DNA of 64,000 nt. Source: Toxonevra muliebris (Eukaryota; Arthropoda; Insecta; Diptera; Pallopteridae). The stretch spans positions 67,530,079-67,594,078 of the forward strand of contig OY829327.1 of assembly GCA_963691655.1 (NCBI GenBank), read 5' to 3'. Both the position numbers and the translations under genes were made by a program. The notes beneath the pieces were generated by a model. The model was given only the letters and a program-made list of their open reading frames with translations. It had not been told where the DNA came from and ran no database searches. Position 1 is the first letter of the stretch, and each line of letters starts with the position of its first letter. This document shows positions 52,048 through 63,290 of the stretch, piece after piece.

Positions 52048-55000
52048 ACAAAAGTGGTGTCAACAGAAGGGTTAAGGAGCACAACTGTTACGAAGAATAT
52101 TTTTTTATTGCAAATGCATTAGCGAATGTGTATATTTATTTGACTTTTGCCAAACAAAGCTGAAAAAGCAGGAAACCTACTTTTTTAAATATAATTTATC
52201 AATACTTATATTCTAAGTAGTATTCTTAAAGAATCTGGAAATAATTAATAATAAATTTCACATTCGCATTTCGTTAAACTGTTCGTTAAACTGACAGATG
52301 TCAGTGTTTTATACGGTTGGATTAACCTTTCGAGCTCGAATCTCTGAACCGACTTCTGATTTTCTCTAAAAAAAAGAACACTGCAACCTTTGGTCAACCT
52401 TTTGCTTATACAATATAGCATGTGATTGAAGTATGAACTTTTTTTTGTATTAGTTCATCTCTATATTATGTAAGCATTTAATAATTTGTTTAAAACCGTG
52501 TATGTCTTTTTCGTGTGTTAACATCTTTACTAGGGTCTGAAGGAAAATTTATAGTGAAGTGAATCGATTGAAAATAAAATCAAATGTGAGGTTTTATAGT
52601 ATGTGTGAGTTTATAAGTGTTTACTTTAAGCCCAAAAGTATACAACACATAATTTCTATATCAAGAACGGTTGTGAAATATACTTACATTTTAATGGAAT
52701 AATCAAAATTTATGAATGTAAAAGTAGTTATATTTTTATATAAAATCAGCAAAGGAAAGTATATTTTTGCTTCACTTAATCCACATATTTGTAAGATAAG
52801 TATAACACATACTTTTTCCGCAGATTTATAGGAATTCATTTTATGCACTCATTGGGCTTTATATTGCAAATATGTACATAAAAATTGTATGTTCAAAATA
52901 AACTATAAACTACTAGGTACATAAACTTAATGATGAATAGTACACGACTCCATCTATCGGTTTCTCTCACTTCTCACCTCTTGGTATGCAAAGTTATTGT
53001 TGTACATACAACAATGCAACACTTTTGTTAAACATGACCACTTTTGTTTTATGCGCGCGGCATTTGTAATGACAGCAATTAGAGTGCGAAGCAGCAGCAA
53101 TCGCAATAGTAACAATGACGACAAATACAACAATAACAGCAGCAACAGCAGTAGTAGCAGTAACAGCAATAACTATCGTAAAATTTTAAATTGTACAATT
53201 TACAATTGTAAAATGACAAAAAGCCATATGCACTATACTCAAATATACAAATGTATACATAGTGTACATACAAATTGACACACATATATACACAAATACA
53301 TATATACACACATACAAATGCACATACATCGTATATGTATGTGTATGTATATATAAAAACATGCATTTGTTTGGGACTAATATAAGTGTCAACACTTCTG
53401 GGTTAATGGTGTGTCGTTGTGATTTGCATATGAGTATAAGTGTGTTAAAGTAGTATTGGTAAAGTGCAAATGTCGCGTACATATACAAATACTTACACAA
53501 ACATATATGTACATATGTACGTACGACAATGCTGCAGCATATGACATTCTGATTTTATGCTTCTCGAAAGGATTTGTTGCATTTTAATGTGGTGCATATG
53601 AACTCCCCACACTTACCCAGCAAAAACTTTTGTAGCAATTATTTAATGGATTGTCTTCATGAGCTCTCTCAAAAATATTAATTTCCATAGAAGTTTTTCT
53701 AGCTAAAGCAGTGAACCATAACAGATCATGTTAATTTGATCGATTTTCACCAATTAATAATATGCCATTAATTACAATTCTGGTTAAGTCAATGAAGTGA
53801 ACAAGGTAATTATTTTTGGTGGGAATGAGACTTAAAACTACATTTTAGAATTAAACTTTATTCTCAAATTTGAAATTTACGAGGCTTTTTGCTGGGCTCA
53901 TGTGTGTACAAATGTGCGTATTGTAAAAGAGTATTTTTCCATTTTATAGCAAGCACGAAAAAAAGAAGAAATGTGAGCACAGTAAATAAGTTAATGGCTT
54001 TTTGTTGTGAACTAATGCTGTGTAAATTTTTAACATCTTTTTGTAAAAAATAAAAAATACCCAATAAACTAAAGTCATACTAAAAAATATGAAGCCGTAG
54101 CAATTTTTCAGAAAATTTATGAAATTCTGAAATGGGCAGCTCTTCCTCCACATAAAAGATGCAGCTATCCCTGCGACAGCAATTTTCGATTCACTTCTAA
54201 CTGCTGCCAGTATTATTTGTTGTTGTATGTCAAAATGAAAACAGAAATTTTTTGTGAAGTGAAATCCTTAAAAAATCAAAGTGATTTTTTAAAAAAGTGA
54301 AGTGTTTTTTGAATTTTTCTGGTTTTATGTGCCAAAAAGGAAACTATCATTGCAATTAAAAAAAAAAGTATCCTATAGACATCTTATGCACATCAGCTTT
54401 ATAAGAAACAAAGAAAAAAAAAATTAAATTTGGTCCAGTGGTTTTTGAGCCAAATCTGAACTTACAATTTTCATACAACCAATTTTACATATAGATATAG
54501 ATTTGGTAGACAGGTACAAAATAAATAATGTAAAACAAATTTTGGGGCATGTTTTTAAAATTTTCTACTTTCTCGGACGCCACTGATTTTCGTCAATTTA
54601 CAAATACCCCGCCGGACATTTCCCCTGGCTCATGGTCTTAATGGAATATAACGTTTGGTGAATGAAATCGGTACATATTAAGAATAGGCCGTGCAAAACA
54701 ATGTGCAATTTTTTTCAAAAACTTTGAATTGAGAAAGTAACCGTAGTATTTATTACTTATTTACAAAATACTTTTAAGTTTGTCATAAAATAATTAATTT
54801 CGAAAACGTCAGTAAACAAGTCACAAAGTCGGAATTTGCTTTGTAAGTTGAACACAGAATATCCAAACAAGAGAAAAAACAAAGTTTTAAAGAAATGGGT
54901 TTTAAAAACAGTTTCATATATATTATAATTAAAGAGAAAAGGTTCTGGTCATGATTATCTTTTGAAAGCAGAAACAGTGGGTCGAAAAGCAAAGTATTAT

Positions 55001-56590
55001 AAAAATCTTTTCCAGAAACTACAGAAAATGAATTAAAAACCAACAAAATCAGGTTGGGCAACCTTTCCAAAATTTATTTTGTTTCAAGTTCTTCATGTAT
55101 TTGTGTGATGGATGACGAGTCATCCTTACCATTAAAGGCAACGAATGGCAGCAGAAGTATTACTTTAACTCTCACAATGTGAAAGAACCAGACAAAAACA
55201 AATTCAAAAGCCGACGAAAGAAGTGTGGAAAAAATACAAAAATCAAACCTCATCAGAATTGAAAGTTTTTTTGCAAATTTTAAGTAAATACTTATGTTAT
55301 TATAATAAAATGTTAAAATAATTGTAAATCGTGTACCTACTATATTTTTTTTAGACTACTTTTGTGTATGTTCGGATTTCATTCACTAAACATCGAGGTC
55401 GCAATCTTTTTTATCGATATGAACTCTCCAAAAAAATTATGCTGCTATCCCTAAAGTAACTTAAATTTTTAATCATTACTAATGAATCAATTAAACATAA
55501 ATCAATGTCTTTACAAATTAAAATTTTATTAAATTTCAATATCACGCCAACAAAATATTTTATTATATTATAGTAAAATTTATCTAAATAATTAAAATAT
55601 AAATAAATATAAAGATTTATAGAGTCTTCTCGTCTTTTGAATTAATTTTAGCTTTTTGACTAAAAAATAAAATTCTATTAATAATTTATATGAAACAGTT
55701 TATACTTCGTCCAACCATTTATACCAGCCTTCAATTAAAAGACTAATGAGACTTGCGGTTTGGAAATTCAAACGTTGGGTGAGAAACAATCAACAACAAC
55801 CTTCACGAAGCTATTTCAAACATTAGAATTGGAAACGGGTAACTGGCAATTTCACTTACTTGTGGTTGGTAAGTAATTTTTTCGTGATTTAGAGACAAAA
55901 CTAGTCGGATGGACGGTCATGTTACATGGTATATCGAACAAATTCGGACCCCTTCAACCTCATCAAGTCGGGTAAACGACCCAACATGGAAATGGATGTT
56001 TGATGATATGGGGATGCATTACACCGTGTGGAATATCGATGGCAGAATGAATAAGAAGAATTACCTGAAAATTTTTTTGAGTGCATTTAAACTATTGATA
56101 TACTGCGCATAAACGAACATCGGATAGTTTTCCAGCGGTTTGTGAATCTATCACTAAGTTAAGGGTGAAGAGTGAAATTTTTATATTGCGTCATATTTTT
56201 TGTTTTTTTTTCTTAAAGTATGTAGGGCAAAACAACAAATTGACTAAGATGGAAAATTTTGAGCGATACTAAATCCAAAGCTTTTAATGAAAAAAAAACC
56301 ACCATAAGGCATTACTACTTTTAAGCGAAAGTGATTGATTATGAGTAAAATAGTAGGTTAAATATGTTTGTTCTGAGCATATGAATTTGTATTTATTTGG
56401 AAATTTTCCTTTTTAAGCACAAAATTTAAACTTGGGAATATATAACTTAATTCTAAGATTAAAAGTAATACAATACAAGTATCGAAAAAAATCAATATAA
56501 AATATATCAATTATAAAAATAAGTAAGTTGAAGTTAAAAATCAAGTAAGAAATTGATAATTATCGGTTAAAGTATCCAAGAATGAAATAA
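52048..56590. other. non-genic DNA with trinucleotide and CATA/CACA repeats
   Basis: CAG/CAA/TAG trinucleotides at about 53128-53173, and ATACATA/ACACATA tracts at 53245-53530. These explain the Ser/Asn-rich and Tyr/Val-rich frames seen on each strand. The rest, including 53.6-56.59 kb, shows no recognisable coding segment. Confidence 0.5.
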
Positions 56591-56593
56591 GTA

Positions 56594-57420
56594 GGGGAAA
56601 CTGGGGTATTGTAGACCACGGGGAATTGCGGACCAGTGTGATGTTTTTTCCCCTAGTGGTGGTTTTTCCTTCGGTACTCGACTTGTGTACACGCACTGTT
56701 ACCTCGCTCCGATAGCAAATAGAAATGTGATTCTTCGAAAAAATTTTTTTTTTCACTTTGTGTTTCGTTTAATTTAACCATATTTTCGAGAACCAACTCA
56801 GGCAAATATGTTCATAATATTCGCAGAACCATAAGCCTTCAACACAGACAAGAAATTTTTTATGAAGTTTACATTTTGCTACTCATATGCTGCCATATTG
56901 TAAAAATGAGTCTTCGGGGAATTATGGACCACTCGGTTCTTGCCATTTGACAAGCTAATTTCGTGTATTTGATACATATACATAAGTGATTTTCAAGCAA
57001 AATTTGAACACAACATTAGTTTTTCGGCAATTTCTAATAGTTTTTTTGGTAAGAAAATAATTTTTCAAATGTAAGTATACAATGTTGCGGTTAGGTTCTC
57101 TTCTGTAGAGAACGTCGGTTACATTTAAAAAAAACCAATAATTCATTATTAATAATTTCAAACATTCGAAAAATTAATCGGTTTTATCGCTTCACTCTCA
57201 ATAAGAATACATGCAAGCCCGACGCGAGACTCCACAAAAGAAACAACGGTCTTCACCGATTGTGACGTGGAAGAAGACATCGATTTTTGCATAAATTGAA
57301 AAAAAAATATGCCAAAAAAGATGAACTGCCAAAACACCATCTATTGTAACGTGTGCGATCGAGCTGTTCATATTTTTCACTTTGTTTCTCTGTCATTTTG
57401 AATCAGAAATAAAGTTTTTT
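56594..57420 (+). mobile_element. decayed pogo-type element, related to the MITE at 32.9 kb
   Basis: The left end is TA (56592-56593) then GGGGAAACTGGGGTATTGTA and GACCAC. This recalls GGGGAAAGTGGG...GAACCAC of the 32.9-kb MITE. GGGGAATTGCGGACCA (56620) and GGGGAATTATGGACCA (56918) are further copies. The right end was not found. A transposase-tail-like frame lies at 57156-57401. Confidence 0.55.
57156..57401 (+). pseudogene. C-terminal tail of a pogo/jerky-type transposase with TGA at a Cys position
   Basis: One frame is open from 57156 to a TGA at 57297 and then to 57401. It reads HASPTRDSTKETTVFTD, then DVEEDIDFCIN, TGA, then KKNMPKKMNCQNTIYCNVCD and RAVHIF. An acidic stretch followed by CX2C...CX2C...H is the layout of the small zinc-binding tail found at the C terminus of many pogo/jerky-like transposases. 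The TGA replaces the second residue of the first CX2C pair. A Cys codon (TGC or TGT) changed to TGA by one base is the simplest reading. The catalytic domain is not recognisable upstream, so this is a relic. Confidence 0.55.
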
Positions 57421-58398
57421 TTACCACATTTTTCCATTTTTAATGAGTTCCAAATGTGAATGTTGCCAACGAAGAATAGCCTGCTAGACTTAAGGGAATT
57501 AAAATTAGGTAAGACTAGATTTTGAGTTATACTTTTTTAATTAAAATTTATTATAAACCATAGAATTAAATTCTTAAAATATTTCCCTTTAAAAAAAAAA
57601 ATCTTAAACATACTTTAAAAATAAAACTACGATGTAGTACTGGTGCTATGGATTCAGTTTCATGGCATGTTCTTGATCAATTTAGTTCATGGTTTTCATC
57701 AACACTTACAAAACTAAATTTTTCGAAAGATTGCAGTGACATTTTCGCCTCGCAAATGCTTTCGCGGTCGCATATTAATAATCCAGGATAAAAAATTATT
57801 AATTTTGAATTAGTTTTTCATTTCATCAGCGCGCTAAAACGTCCCCATAGACGTAGCAGAAATTCAATAAAAATGCAAAGTACTATTGAAACGTGGCTTC
57901 AAGCTACTACCACGAATACCGCGTATCAAACAAAATATATGGAAAATGTCAAAATCTAGTAAATTTACACAAACAATTTAAAAATTCTGGTTCCAGATTC
58001 TTAGTCAGTGCCTAAAAAAACCTTGAAGATCATTATTTGAATAATTGCGATTGACCTTCTCAATATAGCAGCATTTTGCCAGATTCCAAATACAGTTTTC
58101 TATCTCGGATTCGTAATCAGCAAACCCGAAAAGCCCCCAGTGCCAAGTTTGTAGAAATATTTCCAAAAAACTTTTTAATTTATAAAACTGAGAAGATGAT
58201 GGGGAAATGAAGTAAAAAAAGAAGATATTTTTTAAATATTTACATTCTATGAAAATTGCTACTACACAATGCAGCTGATAACTGCCAAAGTTACGTAAAT
58301 ATATAACCCCCTCATTTTTGGATTTTTTTTTAAATGAGATAATAATAAAATTTTATATTAATGCATTAAAATTTTGGAAATAAGTGAATGCTAATTCA
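57421..58398. other. non-genic AT-rich DNA, probable intron of the minus-strand gene candidate
   Basis: It lies immediately 3' of the donor site at 58399-58404 on the minus strand. No second exon was recognised. Confidence 0.4.
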
Positions 58399-58404
58399 AC
58401 TTAC

Positions 58405-58540
58405 CAATGCTGAGATAGAAAATCGTCGCTGCCAGTAATTGCCACACATCTGGGCGATAGTTATCTCGTGAACGTAAACGTGTATGTGAATGCATTTTGA
58501 TGCCGCTTCGCATTTTGGTTCGATTGCTCCACAAACGCAT
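58405..58540 (-). CDS. candidate first coding exon of a membrane protein gene
   Basis: On the minus strand an ATG at 58540 opens 45 codons ending in a perfect donor, TTG|GTAAGT (58405|58404-58399), phase 1. An in-frame TGA lies a few codons upstream, so this ATG is the first available start. The protein begins MRLWSNRTKMRSGIKMHS, is Arg/Ser/His-rich, then DNYRPDVWQLLAATIFYLSI, a hydrophobic run that looks like the start of a first transmembrane helix cut by the intron. GC content is clearly above the surroundings. Upstream DNA (58541-59000) has GTT repeats and pyrimidine runs as in fly 5' UTRs. An MFS-type transporter is one possibility, but no family-specific motif is present. The following exons are not seen, perhaps because the first intron is long. 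Confidence 0.5.
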
Positions 58541-60360
58541 TCTATATTTTCATTGAAATTTTCACTATTTTCGTTAAGTTTTACTCTTTGCTCTCTCTTG
58601 CTTTTCTATTTTTCTTTTTTGACTATTTCACTATCTTTCACAGTGATTAGTAATTGTTGTTGTTGTTGATGATATCGTTGTGTTGTTAGTGTTTAAATGG
58701 CTGGAAATGCATCCATAAAAACCAACTGTCATTGAGCATTTCATGCAAAATGTTATTTGTATTTCAGTTAAAAATTTCTCTTCGACTCGATTTCACCAGC
58801 TCCAGAGTCTAATGCTTCGTCATCATTTTTTGTTTGCTGTCATTCTTTTGTCAGCGTTGATAATTTTAGCATTTGTTTTTTTGCTTTTTGTTTTTCAACG
58901 CTCATTGTTCAATGATGGCGGCAGTATTGAAAATATGCTATGCTATTTATAAGTTTCTACGATTTCTCTCCGGATTCATACATACAAACATACATACATA
59001 CATAAATGGCGACGTGGAGTCCAAATGAGAGTTGTAGATAAACAAAAACCAAAGAGAAAAGTTTTTGTTCCGATTTTTCGTTAAAATTTTTACGATTGTT
59101 TTATGAAATTTTAGTGATTTTGTTTTTGTTTATGTTTATGCTTTTATATTTTATGTATGTAAAATAGGACGGTAGTTTTTACTACTTTTGTGACTACATT
59201 TCACACTCTTTTTTTTCCTTTTTATTACACTTTTCTCATCTACTTTGCTGATTCTGATTTTGTTTTTGTTATTATTATTATTATTATTATTTTTTGCTGT
59301 TGTTTTTGTTTTTGTCTTCTTACTACATTTATTGTTCTCTTGTGTGTATGAGTGAGTGTGGTTGTGTATGTGTGTGTGTGTGTGTGTGAATGTGTGCTAT
59401 TTCGATTTTTATGACTTTCCCTTTTTCAGTTCATTTAAGTTCTTAATGTATATTTTCCTTGCCGTGATTATCGATAAATATCCTTTGGCCGTATTTGTAT
59501 TTGTTTGTCTCTCTCTCACTCTCTCGATTGCATATATTTCTTTGACGCTGTTGTTTGACTCCTTTATTTCTGGTTAGTGTTTTTATTTTTGTTTATCCTT
59601 TTTGCTTGTGTTTATTGTGTTAACATTCTCCAAGGACCTGCGATTTATTGTTATGGTTCATTTGGCTATTTGCTTTTCTCATTTATCTGCAATGAAAATA
59701 AGGAAAGTTAAATGTTTGTTATTTACTTGTTCAATAACAAATCGATTGATTTTTCTTCTTTTGTTTTTTAGTTATACAAATATTTTAAATATAATTTTGT
59801 ATATTATTTTTAGTTTATGTTGAAATCTTTTGGGAGCTTGTTCCATATAAAAATATCTATTTATAAAATTGAGTTCTAGTTAAAGTATTAAGAAGTGACG
59901 TAGTGTAATGTAAAAAAAGTTAGGGGTAGTAGCACAAATGGCATGAAGGTTGCCAAACTTTCTTGGATTTATCATTACCGATCAAATATTTAATATACAA
60001 AATCAGTTAAATCATCTATATTCTCCACCATCTTTGAAATTATTTGTTATTTGTTATAATAGGCTCCCTAGAGTACCTTGGCCTGTCCCATCTTCCACAA
60101 GAATTTGAGTATAACAGACTAGTCTATAAATCCTAGTTCAGTACTGCGCACTTGGTGCATGACCAGGATTAATTTTTTTGTGGATCAATGCTCCGCAATA
60201 TACTAAAATTGGCTATGCGAATAAAAAAATGCCCTAAAACCTAAAATTAACAATTGCCAAAGAATATAAACTTTTGTTCACACAATGAACAAAAAAACCC
60301 AAAAATCGACAAAATCCCAAGCAGAAGTGCGCATTGACATAAAAGGTCCAATTTTTACGT
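58541..60360. other. possible 5' region of the minus-strand gene, with microsatellites
   Basis: GTT repeat at about 58653-58669, CATA tract at 58978-59004, ATT repeat at 59268-59292, and GT repeat at 59341-59396. The plus-strand frames here are Phe/Val/Leu-rich translations of T-rich DNA. A promoter cannot be placed by eye. Confidence 0.4.
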
Positions 60361-61012
60361 AATATCCCAGCGGTAAATGGAAGCACTAGAATAGCGCTAA
60401 ACAAGTGCTTGAGTGCAAGCTCTTAAATGCACTACAAGCACATGTGTTCCATATAAATTTTAACATTGCATGTCCTAGGAGAGAAGCACTTGTTTAGTGC
60501 AGTACTTTTAGCGCTAAACAAGCGCAACAAAGAATGCGTTAGATAGGCACTTCCGCTCATTCATTCGCTGCTTCGTGCTTACTTTAGTTGAGAAAGAGAG
60601 GAGAGAGAAAAAATATCGAGTATCGATTCATGCATTCATAATTTTTCATTGCTGCGTCATTTTATTTTATTCTTTTCACATGCTTTTTTGTTTGTTTTAA
60701 ATCAAAATATATATACATATACAATTATATTTTTATTTATTTTTTAAAAAACAATTGCAAAAAAGAAATAAAATAAAACACCCACACTTTTCGTGAAATT
60801 TCACAACTACTTTAGTTCGCTCTGAAAACTAACTCGCTTCGTTTCTTGCTCAGTCAATATTTCGTAGCGTCTCGCTGAACGATGCTCGTTTTTATTACTC
60901 AACAGAAAACTAAATTTGTTGTTCGCATGGTTGCTTTGCAATTTCCTGTTGAAATGGTGCACTTGCAAGCACTTAATTTTCCAACACTTGTCTAAAAAAC
61001 CGCTGGGATGTT
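60361..61012. mobile_element. non-autonomous TIR DNA transposon, CCCARCGG family, copy B
   Basis: Termini AATATCCCAGCGGT (60361-60374) and the complement of AACATCCCAGCGGT (60999-61012) match at 13 of 14. They agree with copy A at about 10 of 14 positions, including CCCA and CGG. A hairpin-forming AGCACT...AAGTGCTT segment begins 21 bp inside, as in copy A. The 33-bp block 60458-60490 is 29/33 identical to 2111-2143 and lies 97 bp from the terminus (96 in copy A). The motif GCGCTAAACAAG recurs at about 60395 and 60511, with a CTTGTTTAG partner between. No transposase and no clear target duplication. Confidence 0.72.
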
Positions 61013-61700
61013 TCATTCTGTGGTTAAATATTATTTCCCTAATCTGCAACTATTATTTTTAACCGGTTTGAATTTGCTGAAATAATTCCACAATAATTTA
61101 GAGGTGAACCAGAACGAGCAGAATGCTTGAATGGTTTCTGGACTTTCCGATATAATGACTGTACTTAATTTCATACATCATACATATATCGATCGAATGA
61201 ATCTCTTTTAAAAATTTCTAGCATACATATTTTTGCAAGATCTAAAAATATTTGGTTCTTAACCCAAACATTCTGGTGGTTATATTTAAGGCCCTCCCAT
61301 GTATTTTTACTTAGTTTAGCAAGAAAGTGCTACTCAGAGATATATACATAGTTTATTATTCTGTCTTGTGAATAGTCTAAGATTGCCTTTTGTCGAGTTT
61401 GAAAACTAGTGGAATATGTTACTTCACCCATTCCTGAGTTGTGTTGCACAGAGCTATTCGGATTGTTTCTCTTTCGGTCACCGGATGTTCACTTCGGTCA
61501 GGTGAACGGAAATGTGAGGTGTCCGCATGGATTTTCTTTGTTAAGTCGAGCTTTGCTGGGTTTTTATCAATTATACTTAGTGGCTGGTCCAAAGGGGAGG
61601 GCGCTATTTTGATTTATCAAATGTATACGAAGAGCAGTAAACAGTGATTTTTTAGAAGGCTCACAATTTGATATAAATATTAAAATATACATTAAATATA
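61013..61700. other. non-genic DNA with a GC-richer block
   Basis: 61410-61620 is GC-richer and open in two plus-strand frames, but neither shows a domain. It could be a TE remnant. I cannot assign it. Confidence 0.35.
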
Positions 61701-61714
61701 CAATTTCAGCGCCA

Positions 61715-62110
61715 GTTTATAGATGATCTAGTTTTTGGGTTGAATTTTGCACTGAATTTTAGTCTGATATTTAGTTTAACTCTTCCGTTTTTGTCCCTTT
61801 TTGATCTGATTTGTATGGCAGAATTTTATTATGATTTTAGGTTTGCATTTTAATCTGAATTTTGATATGCTTTCAGTCTGTAATTAAGATCCTTTTGGTC
61901 TGAGTTTTGGTGTATCTCAGACAAGTGTTTACTCAGCGTTTGATCTAATTTCTGGTCTAAATTTTGGCTTGCTTTTAATTTGTATTTGGCGTTTTTTAGC
62001 CTTAGTTTTAATCTAACTCTTAGTTTGAGTTGAAATTTTAGTCTAAATTGGGTTGACTTTGACACGAGCTTTGATTTGAATTTCGGTCTGAAGCCGGTCT
62101 GTTTTTGATG
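61715..62110. repeat. degenerate tandem array, TTTTGGTCTGAA-type, left part
   Basis: Units of about 12-24 bp built on TTTTGGTCTGAATTT (variants TTTAGTCTGA, TTTTGATCTGA) fill about 400 bp. On the minus strand they encode a basic KFRPKL/QNSDQK-like repetitive frame, which I regard as an artefact of the repeat. Confidence 0.75.
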
Positions 62111-62784
62111 TGTGAACATTTTAGATCACGGTATGGACAAAATTTCAAATGTGTAAAATGTAAGAATAACTGTAACGTAAGATGTAAGATAACTGTAACG
62201 TCCAGTTCCCCTCTCGCTCACACTACTGCGCGGCATAACTGTGCTGCTCTAAACAACAAAGAGAAGAGAGAAGAGAAGAAGAGAGGGAGAAATTAAAATA
62301 CGAGCGGAGTTTGTCTGCTTATGTTTCGATCAACTGATTTACTCACACATATATGAGCGTACGAAAACAAAATGTGTGTCTATATTTATTCGTGGCAGAA
62401 TTATTTGTTGGTGTTAAACGTGTGGAGATCGACTATACCATACAAGCAGAGAAGTCGCCGTAGCAAACACAGGCGTTTGATAGGTGTCGCATTTGGTTAG
62501 TTAGATTGGATTAAAATTAAATATAAGGAATCTAGGTTTTAATAAATGTATAAACAAAATGTAGTGATAATGATAGCAAACCACGGCATTATAAAAATTT
62601 TGCTTTGTGCATTGACCTTAGAAATGCAACAATTTTTTATCTATGTAAATAGCAAATATGTTAGACAGAAAAAATCAAACTTATTTATTATAAAATCACT
62701 TATTTACTTCAAAGAAAATACATTGTTTTTTATTTTTATTAAATGCAGTTAAGGCAATCTCTTTGCGGTGCTTTTAAAAAGTAG

Positions 62785-62802
62785 TGGGGTGACTGGTCAC
62801 CC
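62785..62802. repeat. 18-bp palindrome GGGGTGAC-TG-GTCACCCC
   Basis: Exact 8-bp arms with a 2-bp centre. GGGGTGACATAATGTC in the hairpin at 63507 shares the GGGGTGAC arm. Confidence 0.8.
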
Positions 62803-62840
62803 CTGTTGCCATTTTAATGTTAAATGCGGAAAGCACTTAT

Positions 62841-62916
62841 CGTCGCCTGAGAATTGATTTGGCGTATGTGTGTACAAATTCATATACCCATACGCCAAAT
62901 CAATTGTCAGGAGACG
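62841..62916. ncRNA. 76-nt hairpin, possible pre-miRNA
   Basis: Arms 62841-62873 and 62884-62916 (33 nt each) pair with only four non-Watson-Crick positions, one of them a possible G:U, around a 10-nt loop. The central part of the left arm, AATTGATTTGGCGTATG, is perfectly matched. Size, isolated mismatches and small terminal loop are like an insect pre-miRNA. The other reading is a small fold-back transposon relic. I do not recognise either arm as a known fly microRNA. The strand is undetermined because both transcripts would fold. Confidence 0.4.
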
Positions 62917-63290
62917 TTATGTAAAATTTTCACATCTAATAAAATTTCAAATCGACAGGAAGAAAAACTTAAAGCACGAAAAAAAAGATGCAATTTCAGC
63001 TGCGTATATGCGAACAAATTGTGCCCGATGCATTGAGTAAAAGAAAAATAATGCAACTACGATTTGGAGCAACTGCAAAATATTTTATAAAAGATAAAAG
63101 ATAATGATATCTAATAAATTTTTAAGTTTATAAAAGAATTTTTTTAATTTGAATTATTTACTTAGCATATAGATTATACATCAAATCCCTATATATGGCT
63201 ATACATATATGAGCTTAAGTATATGGCATTCAGTTGGCTTAACTGTTTACACATCCATTATCTTGCGTGCCTGGCACATATCCATTGTTT

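Larger units (their letters stand above)
62111..63290. other. unique DNA interrupting the tandem array
   Basis: About 1.18 kb without TCTGAA units, flanked by the array on both sides. It includes GAGAAGAGAGAAGAGAAGA purine repeats (62260-62290), an 18-bp palindrome (62785-62802) and the 76-nt hairpin at 62841-62916. It may be an insertion, but no duplicated target was recognised. Confidence 0.45.

Noticed and set aside
52954..53500. Poly-Leu/Ser and Tyr/Val-rich frames on both strands
   Set aside because: Artefacts of CAG/TAG trinucleotide and CATA/CACA repeats.
61409..61647. GC-richer block open in two frames
   Set aside because: No motif from LINEs, transposases or host families recognised, and both frames end without splice signals.
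61850..62119. Basic 89-residue minus-strand frame with KFRPK/QNSDQK repeats
   Set aside because: It is the translation of the TTTTGGTCTGAA-type array. A similar one at 63332-63529 has the same origin.
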